64,000 nt of DNA, from positions 62,001 through 126,000 of the forward strand of contig CAJUHH010000003.1 in NCBI GenBank assembly GCA_910585965.1. Direction: 5' to 3'. Origin of the DNA: an uncultured Lachnospiraceae bacterium. Its GTDB lineage: Bacteria > Bacillota > Clostridia > Lachnospirales > Lachnospiraceae. Positions 18,680-27,407 of the stretch are shown piece by piece. Below the pieces are notes generated by a model that was not told where the DNA came from, made no database searches, and saw only the letters and a program-made list of their open reading frames with translations. How positions within the stretch are numbered: the stretch's first letter is position 1; every line of letters begins with the position of its first letter. The translations under genes were made by a program, and so were the position numbers.

Positions 18680-19702
18680 ATGGCGGATATAAGCATTATC
18701 GGGGCAGGAAGCTGGGGAACCGCTTTAGCGGCTCTGCTGCACAAAAACGGACATAGGGTTACAGTATGGTCCATTTTAAAGGAAGAGAGCGACATGCTGG
18801 AAAGGGAGCATGAACATAAAGAGAAGCTGCCGGGTGTAAAGCTCCCGGAGGATATGGGTTTTACGACGGATCTGGAACAAGCGGTAAAAGGGAAGGACAT
18901 CCTTGTTCTTGCCGTTCCGTCGCCTTTTACGAGAAATACGGCAAACCGTATGAAAGAGTACGTGGAGCCAGGTCAGATTATTGTTAATGTAGCGAAGGGC
19001 ATTGAAGAGAAAAGCCTCCTTACGTTATCTCAAATCATAGAGGAAGAAGTTCCGCAAGCAAATGTAGCCGTATTGTCAGGGCCGTCCCATGCGGAAGAGG
19101 TAGGAAGAGGACTCCCTACGACAATCGTTGTAGGCGCAAAGGATAAAAAAACAGCGGAATATTTGCAGAACCTGTTTATGAACGAAGTTTTCCGGGTCTA
19201 TATCAGCCCGGATGTCCTAGGCATCGAACTGGGTGGAGCGTTAAAAAACGTAGTCGCTCTGGCGGCAGGGATCGCTGACGGATTAGGTTATGGCGATAAT
19301 ACAAAAGCGGCGCTTATCACAAGGGGCATTACAGAGATCGCCCGCCTCGGCATCGCTATGGGGGGGCATTTTGAGACCTTCTGCGGGCTGACAGGGATCG
19401 GCGATCTGATCGTCACCTGTGCTTCCATGCATTCCAGAAACCGGCGGGCAGGCATATTGATCGGCAAGGGCTATTCCATGGAGGAAGCCATGAAGGAAGT
19501 AAAAATGGTGGTGGAAGGCGTATATTCGGCAAAAGCCGCGCTGGCGCTGGCAGAAAAATACCAGGTGCAGATCCCGATTATCGAACAAGTGAATGCTGTT
19601 CTTTTTGACGGAAAAGAAGCGGGGGCTGCAGTAAAAGAATTGATGATACGGGATAAGAAACTGGAAAATTCAGACCTTGCGTTTGAACAGTTTCTATCGT
19701 AA
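18680..19702 (+). CDS. gpsA: Glycerol-3-phosphate dehydrogenase [NAD(P)+]
   Basis: Cytosolic enzyme reducing dihydroxyacetone phosphate to sn-glycerol 3-phosphate. Rossmann motif GAGSWGTALA near the N-terminus; the catalytic-lysine region GGALKNVVALAAGI and the C-terminal NRRAG segment are present. I start at ATG 18680 (MADISIIGAG) after AGAGGA; frame remains open back to 18629 but the extra residues do not match the family. 340 residues, normal. Confidence 0.96.
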   Translation: MADISIIGAGSWGTALAALLHKNGHRVTVWSILKEESDMLEREHEHKEKLPGVKLPEDMGFTTDLEQAVKGKDILVLAVPSPFTRNTANRMKEYVEPGQIIVNVAKGIEEKSLLTLSQIIEEEVPQANVAVLSGPSHAEEVGRGLPTTIVVGAKDKKTAEYLQNLFMNEVFRVYISPDVLGIELGGALKNVVALAAGIADGLGYGDNTKAALITRGITEIARLGIAMGGHFETFCGLTGIGDLIVTCASMHSRNRRAGILIGKGYSMEEAMKEVKMVVEGVYSAKAALALAEKYQVQIPIIEQVNAVLFDGKEAGAAVKELMIRDKKLENSDLAFEQFLS

Positions 19703-19759
19703 CATAGTAAAAACAGAAAAATTTCGAAAGAGCTGCCAAAGGCAGAAATGGGGTAGAAT

Positions 19760-20581
19760 ATGAGCGGATTGAAACAAGGATTTTCGGGCACATCCGAGTA
19801 CGTGGCTTCCGAACAGTTAATGGCAAGCGTGAACGTGGCGATCGCGCTGCAAAAACCGTTATTAATCAAGGGGGAACCCGGGACGGGGAAAACGATGCTG
19901 GCAGAAGCAGTGGCAAAATCCCTTGGCAAAAAACTGATTATCTGGAATATTAAATCGACGACGAAAGCGCAGGAAGGACTGTATGTATATGATACGATCC
20001 AGAGGCTTTATGACGGGCAGTTCGGAGAAGAAGGAGTAGACGACATCGCCAGGTATATTAAATTGGGCAAGCTGGGCGAAGCTTTTGAAAGCGAAGAGCA
20101 GGTTGTGCTTTTGATTGATGAGATCGATAAAGCGGATCTGGAATTCCCGAACGACCTTTTGTGGGAGTTGGATCAGATGGAATTCTATATCCATGAAACA
20201 AAGAGAACGGTAAAAGCGAAAAACAGGCCGATCGTTATCATTACTTCCAATGCGGAAAAGGAACTGCCGGATGCATTTTTAAGAAGGTGTATTTTCCATT
20301 ATATCGATTTCCCGGGAGAAGAACTGATGGCGGAAATCGTCAGGACACATTTCCCGGATATTGAAGACAAGCTGTTAAAGAGCGCGATGGATGTCTTTTA
20401 CTGGATACGCTCCATCAAAGACGTACGCAAGAAACCAAGCACTTCTGAGCTGATTGACTGGGTCAACGCGCTTCAAATCGGAGGCATCCCCTTGGAGAAG
20501 ATTCAAAAGGAGCTTCCTTTTATCGGCGTTATTGTAAAGAAGGACGAAGATCTGGATACCGTAAGGGATAGGGTGAATTAA
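19760..20581 (+). CDS. MoxR-family AAA+ ATPase
   Basis: 273 residues. Walker A GEPGTGKTM, Walker B VVLLIDEIDKAD, sensor region IITSNAEKELPDAFLRRC. MoxR ATPases act as chaperone-like partners of von Willebrand factor A proteins, and the very next gene encodes one, six bases downstream. The substrate they mature together is unknown. Confidence 0.92.
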   Translation: MSGLKQGFSGTSEYVASEQLMASVNVAIALQKPLLIKGEPGTGKTMLAEAVAKSLGKKLIIWNIKSTTKAQEGLYVYDTIQRLYDGQFGEEGVDDIARYIKLGKLGEAFESEEQVVLLIDEIDKADLEFPNDLLWELDQMEFYIHETKRTVKAKNRPIVIITSNAEKELPDAFLRRCIFHYIDFPGEELMAEIVRTHFPDIEDKLLKSAMDVFYWIRSIKDVRKKPSTSELIDWVNALQIGGIPLEKIQKELPFIGVIVKKDEDLDTVRDRVN

Positions 20582-20586
20582 AGGAT

Positions 20587-21789
20587 ATGTTTGAAAAATT
20601 TTTTGACACCTTGAAAGCGAAGGGCCTGGAAGTAACCTTAAGCGAATGGCTTACTTTGCAGGAGGCCCTGGATAAAGGATTATGCGACAGCAGCCTTACC
20701 CGGTTTTATTATGTGGCGCGGATGATCCTTGTAAAAAGCGAAACAGAATATGACAAGTTTGATCTGGCCTTTGAGGAACATTTTAAAGGAGTCCAGTCGG
20801 AGAATGAAGTCACTTCCCAGATGCTTCGCTGGCTGGACAAGTCCGATATGATGGAGCTTGCCCATGAAGAAGCCAGGGATCATCTGAACCGGATGGAGGA
20901 AGTCCAGATCGATAAAGAAGATGTGGAAGAGAAGTTCAAACAGCGTCTGAAGGATCAGGACAGCGAACATAACGGGGGAAGCTACTGGATCGGAACGATG
21001 GGAAAAACTTCCTTCGGAAATACCGGCGGAAACGTAGGAGGAGTCCGCGTGGGCGGAACTACTGGCTACCAATCGGCTTTCCAGGTGATCGGAGCGAGAA
21101 AATACAGGGATTTCAGAGAGGATAAAGTTATTGATAACCGACAGTTCCAACAGGCGCTGCGCAGGCTGCGCCAGTTTTCCAGCCGACTGGATATTCCGAA
21201 AACAGAACTGGATATCGACGGCACGATAGATAAGACGTGCAACAACGGAGGATGCCTCCAGATCGTGATGGATAAACCCAGGAAAAATGCGGTCAAGCTT
21301 TTGCTTTTGATGGATTCAGGCGGAACCATGATCCCTTATACGACATTATTGAGCGAACTGTTCCAGTCCGTACACAAATCCAATCACTATAAAGATGTAA
21401 AAACTTATTTTTTCCATAATTGCATTTACAGCAAGCTCTATAAGACACCGGAATGCGAAAACGGGGACTGGATCGACACGGAATGGATGTTCCGCAACCT
21501 GGACAGCGATTATAAAGTGATCATTGTCGGGGATGCCGCCATGGCGCCGGAAGAACTGTATTCCACAACGGGGAATTACAGAGGCCCTAATGGCGGGCTT
21601 TCAGGCATGGACTGGCTGCTGCTGATGAAGAGGCATTATAAGAAAATTGTCTGGCTGAATCCGAAAATGGCACCGGGACATGCGCCTTGGAGGGAAGCGG
21701 AGACGGTGATCAAGAATACCTTCCCGATGTATAAACTGACGGTGGACGGACTGAACCAGGCGATGGTGAAGCTGATGGTGAATAAGTGA
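20587..21789 (+). CDS. VWA-domain protein, CoxE-like partner of the MoxR ATPase
   Basis: 400 residues. An N-terminal helical part, a glycine-rich linker (GNTGGNVGGVRVGGTTG, about 140-158), then a VWA domain whose metal-site motif reads LLMDSGGTM, a variation of the usual DxSxS. It forms a two-gene unit with the AAA+ ATPase upstream. No signal peptide, so it acts in the cytoplasm. Exact function unknown. Confidence 0.87.
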   Translation: MFEKFFDTLKAKGLEVTLSEWLTLQEALDKGLCDSSLTRFYYVARMILVKSETEYDKFDLAFEEHFKGVQSENEVTSQMLRWLDKSDMMELAHEEARDHLNRMEEVQIDKEDVEEKFKQRLKDQDSEHNGGSYWIGTMGKTSFGNTGGNVGGVRVGGTTGYQSAFQVIGARKYRDFREDKVIDNRQFQQALRRLRQFSSRLDIPKTELDIDGTIDKTCNNGGCLQIVMDKPRKNAVKLLLLMDSGGTMIPYTTLLSELFQSVHKSNHYKDVKTYFFHNCIYSKLYKTPECENGDWIDTEWMFRNLDSDYKVIIVGDAAMAPEELYSTTGNYRGPNGGLSGMDWLLLMKRHYKKIVWLNPKMAPGHAPWREAETVIKNTFPMYKLTVDGLNQAMVKLMVNK

Positions 21790-21824
21790 TGAGTGTTAAT
21801 TGAAAAGAAATAAGGAGTAAGGAA

Positions 21825-23051
21825 ATGACGATATTTGATGAATTGAAGGCGAGGGGGCTTTTGGCTCAGCTTACGGATGAAGAGGAGATTAAGGAACTGA
21901 TTAATAACGGAAAGGCTACGTTTTATATTGGTTTTGATCCTACGGCGGACAGTCTTCATGTAGGGCATTTTATGGCATTATGTTTGATGAAGAGGCTTCA
22001 GATGGCGGAAAATAAGCCGATCGCCTTGATCGGGGGCGGTACGGGCATGATCGGTGATCCTTCCGGCAGGAGCGACATGCGTACGATGATGACGCCGGAA
22101 ATGATCCAGCATAACTGCGACTGTTTTAAAAAGCAGATGAGCCGCTTTATTGATTTTTCCGAGGGAAAGGCATTGATGGTCAATAATGCGGACTGGCTGA
22201 TGGATCTGAATTATATTGAAGTTTTGCGTGAAGTGGGTTCCCACTTCAGCGTAAACCGCATGCTGGCGGCAGAATGCTATAAACAGCGGATGGAAAAAGG
22301 CTTAAGCTTTCTGGAATTTAACTATATGATTATGCAGAGCTATGATTTTTACGTATTATATCAAAAATACGGCTGCAATATGCAGTTTGGAGGGGATGAC
22401 CAGTGGAGCAACATGCTGGGCGGCACGGAGCTGATCCGCCGCAAGCTGGGAAAAGATGCCTATGCCATGACGATTACCCTGCTGCTTAACTCCGAAGGAA
22501 AGAAAATGGGGAAAACCCAGAAGGGCGCTGTATGGCTCGATCCCAATAAGACATCCCCCTTTGAATTCTTCCAGTATTGGCGCAATGTGGCCGATGCCGA
22601 TGTGCTGAAATGTATCCGCATGCTCACGTTCCTTCCGTTAGAACAAATTGACGAGATGGATCGATGGGAGGGCAGCGAACTGAACAAGGCGAAAGAAATC
22701 CTGGCTTTCGAACTGACAAAGCTTGTCCATGGAGAGGAAGAGGCGCAGAAGGCGCTGGAAGGGGCAAGGGCATTGTTTTCCAGCGGAAATGCGGCGCAAA
22801 TGCCCACGGTATCCCTGACAGAGGAAAATTTTGCAGAAGATAAGATCGATATCCTTTCCATGCTGACCGTTTCCGGCTTGGTGGCATCCCGTTCCGAAGG
22901 ACGGCGCGCGGTAGAACAGGGAGGCGTCAGCGTAAACGGAGAAAAAGTGGATGATATCAAAGCCGTTTTTGAAAAAGAGCAGTTTTCCGGCGAAGGCCTC
23001 GTATTAAAGCGCGGAAAAAAGAACTTTAAGAAGATCATATACACAGAATAA
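21825..23051 (+). CDS. tyrS: Tyrosyl-tRNA synthetase
   Basis: Class I synthetase charging tRNA-Tyr. 408 residues. Signature HVGH (HIGH-type) near residue 45, GGDDQWSN in the tyrosine/ATP site, the KMSKS-type loop KKMGKTQKG, and a C-terminal S4 RNA-binding domain (ASRSEGRRAVEQGGVSVNG). No T-box leader is visible in the short gap upstream, so it is likely read through from the preceding gene. A terminator follows that merges into the spoIVA start region. Confidence 0.97.
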   Translation: MTIFDELKARGLLAQLTDEEEIKELINNGKATFYIGFDPTADSLHVGHFMALCLMKRLQMAENKPIALIGGGTGMIGDPSGRSDMRTMMTPEMIQHNCDCFKKQMSRFIDFSEGKALMVNNADWLMDLNYIEVLREVGSHFSVNRMLAAECYKQRMEKGLSFLEFNYMIMQSYDFYVLYQKYGCNMQFGGDDQWSNMLGGTELIRRKLGKDAYAMTITLLLNSEGKKMGKTQKGAVWLDPNKTSPFEFFQYWRNVADADVLKCIRMLTFLPLEQIDEMDRWEGSELNKAKEILAFELTKLVHGEEEAQKALEGARALFSSGNAAQMPTVSLTEENFAEDKIDILSMLTVSGLVASRSEGRRAVEQGGVSVNGEKVDDIKAVFEKEQFSGEGLVLKRGKKNFKKIIYTE

Positions 23052-23074
23052 TGCGCAGCCCCCTTGCATATATT
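23046..23074 (+). promoter_or_regulatory. Candidate sigma-E promoter of spoIVA
   Basis: GAATAAT (23046-23052), a 14-base spacer, CATATATT (23067-23074), matching the known sigma-E pattern in sequence and spacing. Its -35 overlaps the end of tyrS. Transcription would begin near 23080, inside the loop of the tyrS terminator. B. subtilis spoIVA is a known sigma-E gene. Confidence 0.65.
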
Positions 23075-23106
23075 GTAACAGCAAATATGGAAGGGGAGCT
23101 TTTTTT
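23057..23106 (+). terminator. tyrS terminator whose 3' arm carries the spoIVA Shine-Dalgarno
   Basis: AGCCCCCTTGCATAT (23057-23071) pairs, with a bulge and one mismatch, with ATATGGAAGGGGAGCT (23085-23100), followed by a T-run ending directly at the spoIVA ATG. AAGGGGA in the right arm is the spoIVA Shine-Dalgarno. Confidence 0.75.
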
Positions 23107-24588
23107 ATGGATGCGCTGCATACACATAACTTATACAAAGATATTCAATCCCGCACCGGAGGGGAAATCTACTTAGGAGTCGTTGGGCCGGTAAGAACCG
23201 GGAAATCCACATTTATCAAACGCTTCATGGATATTATGGTGCTGCCTTATATGACGCAGGAGCATGAAAAAGAAAGGGCGCAGGATGAACTGCCCCAAAG
23301 CGCCGGAGGAAAAACCATCACGACTACGGAACCGAAGTTTATCCCGAAAGAGGCGGCAAAAATCACCTTGAATGATGATATTGATGTCAATGTGCGCCTG
23401 ATCGACTGCGTGGGATATATGGTGGACGGAGCCAGCGGCCATATGGAAGAAGATGTGGAACGGATGGTAAAGACTCCCTGGTCCGCAGAAGAGATTCCTT
23501 TTACTCAGGCAGCGGAGATCGGCACGAGAAAAGTCATCAACGACCATTCCACCATTGGGATCGTTGTCACCTGCGACGGCAGCTTCAGCGAGATACCGAG
23601 GGAAAACTATATCCCTGCGGAGGAACGGACAATACAGGAACTGAAAAAAATACATAAACCCTTTATCGTCTTAGTAAATTCCGAAAAGCCTTATTCGGAA
23701 GAAACCAAAAAGCTGACAAATGATATTGAAAAAAAATACCAGGTCAGCGCGATGGCGGTAAACTGCGAACAGTTGAAGAAGGACGATATCCATGCCATTA
23801 TGGAAAATATCCTTTATGAATTCCCGCTGACAATGATCGAGTTCTATATGCCGAAATGGGTGGAAATGCTGCCCAATACCCATCGGATGAAAGCCGATAT
23901 CATTGCACAGATCAAGGAACTGATGGGGCGCTTAAGCTGCGTCAGGGATGTGGCTGGAAACGGAATTATGCTGGAAAGCGATTACATACGCAAGTGCAAG
24001 GTGGACGGAGTGGATATGGCCAGCGGATGCGTGTCCGTGTCCCTTGATGTGGACGATTCCTATTATTATGAAATGCTCAGCGACCTTGTCGGCGAAAGCA
24101 TTACCGGGGAATACCAGCTTTTATCCATCTTAAGAGATATGGCGAAAATGAAGAAGGAATACGTCAAAGTCCTTCATGCCGTGGAAGCGGTCAGATGCAA
24201 GGGGTATGGAGTCGTAACTCCCGACCGGGAAGAAATCACGCTGGATAGACCCGAAGTCATCCGGCATGGCAATAAATTCGGCGTAAAAATCAAGGCGGAA
24301 AGCCCAAGCATCCATATGATACGCGCCAATATCGAAACCGAAATTTCTCCGATCGTGGGAACGGAACAGCAGGCAGAGGATCTGATCCGCTATATTTCCG
24401 ATGCGGGAACGAGCGAGGAAGGGATATGGGAAACCAATATCTTTGGAAAAACGGTAGAACAGCTTGTTAATGACGGGATTACAAGCAAAATAGCGATGAT
24501 CGGAGAAGAAAGCCAGGTAAAACTGCAAGAAACCATGCAAAAAATAGTGAACGACAGCAATGGAGGAATGGTCTGCATTATTATTTAA
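23107..24588 (+). CDS. spoIVA: Stage IV sporulation protein A (spore coat ATPase)
   Basis: Cytoskeletal ATPase that polymerises on the forespore surface and anchors the coat. 493 residues, full length. Walker A GPVRTGKST near residue 28, the family sequences LIDCVGYMVDGASGH and PRENYIPAEERT, and a C-terminus ending GGMVCIII, which contacts SpoVM in B. subtilis. Its presence says the organism, or a recent ancestor, makes spores. A hairpin element starts 28 bases after the stop. Confidence 0.97.
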   Translation: MDALHTHNLYKDIQSRTGGEIYLGVVGPVRTGKSTFIKRFMDIMVLPYMTQEHEKERAQDELPQSAGGKTITTTEPKFIPKEAAKITLNDDIDVNVRLIDCVGYMVDGASGHMEEDVERMVKTPWSAEEIPFTQAAEIGTRKVINDHSTIGIVVTCDGSFSEIPRENYIPAEERTIQELKKIHKPFIVLVNSEKPYSEETKKLTNDIEKKYQVSAMAVNCEQLKKDDIHAIMENILYEFPLTMIEFYMPKWVEMLPNTHRMKADIIAQIKELMGRLSCVRDVAGNGIMLESDYIRKCKVDGVDMASGCVSVSLDVDDSYYYEMLSDLVGESITGEYQLLSILRDMAKMKKEYVKVLHAVEAVRCKGYGVVTPDREEITLDRPEVIRHGNKFGVKIKAESPSIHMIRANIETEISPIVGTEQQAEDLIRYISDAGTSEEGIWETNIFGKTVEQLVNDGITSKIAMIGEESQVKLQETMQKIVNDSNGGMVCIII

Positions 24589-24616
24589 TGCCAGACAAAA
24601 TGACAACGTTTCTATA

Positions 24617-24960
24617 CGGAAATCCATTTTGCTAAGCGCCATGCCATGCCGGAAACCGGGCAGGACTGTGGATCGGGGGCGGGCTGCCGGAGTATCCTTT
24701 TTATGCTGTTGCGTACAATCAGTAATTTCACTTATGAAATGGTCAATAACCAGAGTGAAATCGCCAAGGATGGCGATTTCAGGAAGCATAGGCATGGATG
24801 CCGTTGCTTCCGGCTCGTTCGTCTTGATATTATTGCCCATTTCATTAGTGAAATCTGATTGGAAGCTTCAGCATAAAAAGGAGATTCCGGCAGCCCGCCC
24901 CCGATCCACAGTCCTGCCCGGTTTCCGGCATGGCATGGCGCTTAGCAAAATGGATTTCCG
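24617..24960. repeat. Palindromic element P1 (75-bp perfect arms, conserved core)
   Basis: Arms 24617-24691 and 24886-24960 are perfect inverted complements over 75 bases, starting CGGAAATCCATTTTGC. Pairing continues imperfectly inward (TCCTTTTTATGCTG) to a conserved core, 24716-24861, bounded by CAATCAG and CTGATTG. The core contains ATTTCACTTATGAAATGG against CCATTTCATTAGTGAAAT and two internal hairpins (GAAATCGCCA/TGGCGATTTC and GGAAGCA..GGCAT/ATGCC..TGCTTCC). No ORF fits. The same core is found at 31277 and 31688 with different arms. Confidence 0.9.
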
Positions 24961-24979
24961 CACCGCGTTCGTTTGATAG

Positions 24980-25008
24980 TTGCCTTTTTTTCCATCACAT
25001 GGTATATT
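24980..25008 (+). promoter_or_regulatory. Sigma-A-like promoter of the purine nucleoside phosphorylase gene
   Basis: TTGCCT (24980-24985), 17 bases, TATATT (25003-25008), just downstream of element P1. Confidence 0.5.
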
Positions 25009-25045
25009 GTTACTATTAATGAACGGAAGAAGGGTGGTTACGTAT

Positions 25046-25870
25046 ATGAAAAAGGATTATGAAAAACTATTGAAATGCTTGGAAAGCGTTCGGGAAAAAA
25101 TAAAATTTCAGCCAAAGGCGGCGATTGTACTTGGCTCCGGCCTTGGAAACTTTGCGGATCAGATAGAAGTGGTGGAAGAACTTCCTTATGAAGAGATCGA
25201 AGGATTCCCGGTATCTACCGTGCCGGGACATGAAGGAAAGTTTATCTTCGGTTATCTGGGAAAAGTGCCTGTTGTATGCATGAAAGGGCGCGTCCACTAT
25301 TATGAAGGCTATCCGATCGGGGACGTAGTGCTTCCCACCAGGCTGATGAAGCTGATGGGGGCGGAGATTCTCTTCCTTACCAATGCTTCCGGCGGTGTCA
25401 ACGATTCCTTTCATGCAGGGGATTTGATGATGATCACGGATCATATTTCCTGTTTTGTGCCGAACCCGTTAGTCGGGCCGAACGTGGATGAGTTAGGCAC
25501 CCGGTTTCCGGATATGAGCAACGTATATGACAAAGGACTGCAGGAGATACTCAGGCAGACAGCAAAGGAATACGATATTCCTATGAAGGAAGGGGTATAT
25601 ATGCAGCTGACAGGGCCTTCCTTTGAATCCCCTGCGGAAATACGCATGGTGCGTGTTCTTGGCGCGGATGCTGTGGGAATGAGTACGGTAGTCGAAGCCA
25701 TCGCCGCAAACCATATGGGAATGCGGATATGCGGGATTTCCTGCGTATGCAACCTGGCGGCAGGGATGACGGAGAATCCTCTGACCCATGAAGAGGTGCA
25801 GGAGGCAGCCAGACAGGCGGCTCCTTTGTTTACAAAATTAGTGGCGGAATCGGTAAAGAAATTTGTATAA
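25046..25870 (+). CDS. Purine-nucleoside phosphorylase (trimeric, PunA/PNP type)
   Basis: Phosphorolyses inosine and guanosine to free base plus ribose 1-phosphate. 274 residues. Phosphate-site motif VLGSGLGNFAD, VKGRVHYYEG-like MKGRVHYYEGY, and GADAVGMSTVVEAIAANHMGM-type base-binding region are all visible. I start at ATG 25046 (MKKDYEKLL) with GAAGGGTGG upstream. It is followed by an amidohydrolase and an NCS2 purine permease, so the block looks like purine salvage. Confidence 0.95.
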   Translation: MKKDYEKLLKCLESVREKIKFQPKAAIVLGSGLGNFADQIEVVEELPYEEIEGFPVSTVPGHEGKFIFGYLGKVPVVCMKGRVHYYEGYPIGDVVLPTRLMKLMGAEILFLTNASGGVNDSFHAGDLMMITDHISCFVPNPLVGPNVDELGTRFPDMSNVYDKGLQEILRQTAKEYDIPMKEGVYMQLTGPSFESPAEIRMVRVLGADAVGMSTVVEAIAANHMGMRICGISCVCNLAAGMTENPLTHEEVQEAARQAAPLFTKLVAESVKKFV

Positions 25871-26010
25871 AGAAAAGATAACGGCTGTGGCATAGAAATG
25901 CGGCATATGGATCGTACAACTGCGCGGAGCAGGGATTTACGGTCTTTTGCCGCAATTACTATTGTAAGGGCTTGGGGATGCGGGAAGCAGGAGAAGGAGG
26001 AAATACATCG

Positions 26011-27327
26011 ATGAACATTCGGTTTTACCATGCGTTGTTATTGACAATGGAAGAAAACAGGTCTATTTTTGAAGGGGAAGTCTGGATCAGGGATGAATGG
26101 ATACGGTATGCGGGCGACGGCAGCGATAAGGATACCGCAGAAGCATGCGCGTTTTTTGGATGTTCCAGGAAGGAGGACATCCTTTGGGATGAAGAAATCG
26201 ACTGCAGGGGTAATCTGTTGATGCCCGGGTTTAAAAATGCCCATACCCATTCAGGAATGACGCTGCTGCGTTCCTATGCGGACGATCTCCCCTTGCATTC
26301 CTGGCTGAATGAGCAAGTGTTTCCGATCGAGGCGAAATTATCGGAGGAGGACATCTACCATCTGACGAAGCTGGCAGTTCTGGAATACCTGACCAGCGGA
26401 ATTACTTCTATTTTTGATATGTACCTTACGCCGGAGAGCATTGCCAGAGCCTGCGCGGATATGGGCATGCGCTGCGTGCAGACAGGGGGCGTGAATAACT
26501 TCAGCCAGTCCGTGGATCTTTTGGAGAAATGGTATGAAGAACTGAATGGAAAGCATCCGCTTCTGTCTTTCCTGCCAGGCTTCCATGCGGAATATACCTG
26601 TTCAAAGGAATTGATGGAAGAAATCGCCGCATTTGCGGCAAGAAAAAAAGCGCCGATTTATGTCCATCTGTCGGAAACGGAAGAGGAAGTGGCTGGATGC
26701 CAGGAACGTTATGGAATGACCCCTGGCATGTTCCTTGATTCCCTTGGCATGTTTAAACATGGAGGGGGTATTTACCACGGCGTATGGCTGACAAAAGAGG
26801 AAATGAAGCTTTTTAAGAAAAAAGAGGTCAGCGTGATTACTAACCCTGGTTCGAATACGAAGCTGGCGAGCGGGATCGCGCCGGTCAGCAGCTTCCTGGA
26901 AGAAGGATTAAACGTGGCGATCGGCACGGACGGGCCTGCAAGCAATAACTGTCTGGATATGTTCCGGGAAATGTTTCTTGTCACAGGGCTGGCTAAATTG
27001 AAAAATAAGGATGCGGCTGCAGTGGATGCGATGGAAGTGCTGAAAATGGCTACGGTAAACGGGGCGAAGGCGATGCATCTATGGGATGCCGATACGCTGT
27101 CAAAGGACAAGCTGGCAGATTTGGTTATGATTGATTTGCATATGCCGAACATGCAGCCCCTGAACCATATCGCAAAAAATATTGTATACAGCGGCAGCAA
27201 ACAGAATGTCAAAATGACGATGATCCATGGAAAGATCCTATACCAGGACGGAAAATTCCTCCTTTCAGAAGATCCAGAGGATATTTACCGCAAGGCGAAT
27301 GAGATTATCCAGCGATGCAGGGATTGA
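26011..27327 (+). CDS. Amidohydrolase of the MtaD/TrzA/ATZ group (probable nucleoside or adenosylhomocysteine deaminase)
   Basis: Zinc/iron amidohydrolase, 438 residues from ATG 26011, which follows AGAAGGAGG; an open frame upstream has no comparable Shine-Dalgarno. Metal ligands are in place: KNAHTHSGMTLLR, GFHAEYTCS, VHLSET and GTDGPASNN. This pattern fits 5'-methylthioadenosine/S-adenosylhomocysteine deaminase-like enzymes. Neighbouring phosphorylase and purine permease support a purine substrate; guanine or adenine derivatives cannot be separated by eye. Confidence 0.88.
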   Translation: MNIRFYHALLLTMEENRSIFEGEVWIRDEWIRYAGDGSDKDTAEACAFFGCSRKEDILWDEEIDCRGNLLMPGFKNAHTHSGMTLLRSYADDLPLHSWLNEQVFPIEAKLSEEDIYHLTKLAVLEYLTSGITSIFDMYLTPESIARACADMGMRCVQTGGVNNFSQSVDLLEKWYEELNGKHPLLSFLPGFHAEYTCSKELMEEIAAFAARKKAPIYVHLSETEEEVAGCQERYGMTPGMFLDSLGMFKHGGGIYHGVWLTKEEMKLFKKKEVSVITNPGSNTKLASGIAPVSSFLEEGLNVAIGTDGPASNNCLDMFREMFLVTGLAKLKNKDAAAVDAMEVLKMATVNGAKAMHLWDADTLSKDKLADLVMIDLHMPNMQPLNHIAKNIVYSGSKQNVKMTMIHGKILYQDGKFLLSEDPEDIYRKANEIIQRCRD

Positions 27328-27407
27328 CCAGCAAAATTGTAATTTACATTTTGCTTTTCAATAAATGTTACTTAATGTTTTTATTTTTTTAGGAGGTACA
27401 AGGAGAT

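Noticed and set aside
24560..24976. ORFs reading through palindromic element P1
   Set aside because: They cross both inverted arms and the core; the conserved features are structural, and the other P elements do not keep a frame.
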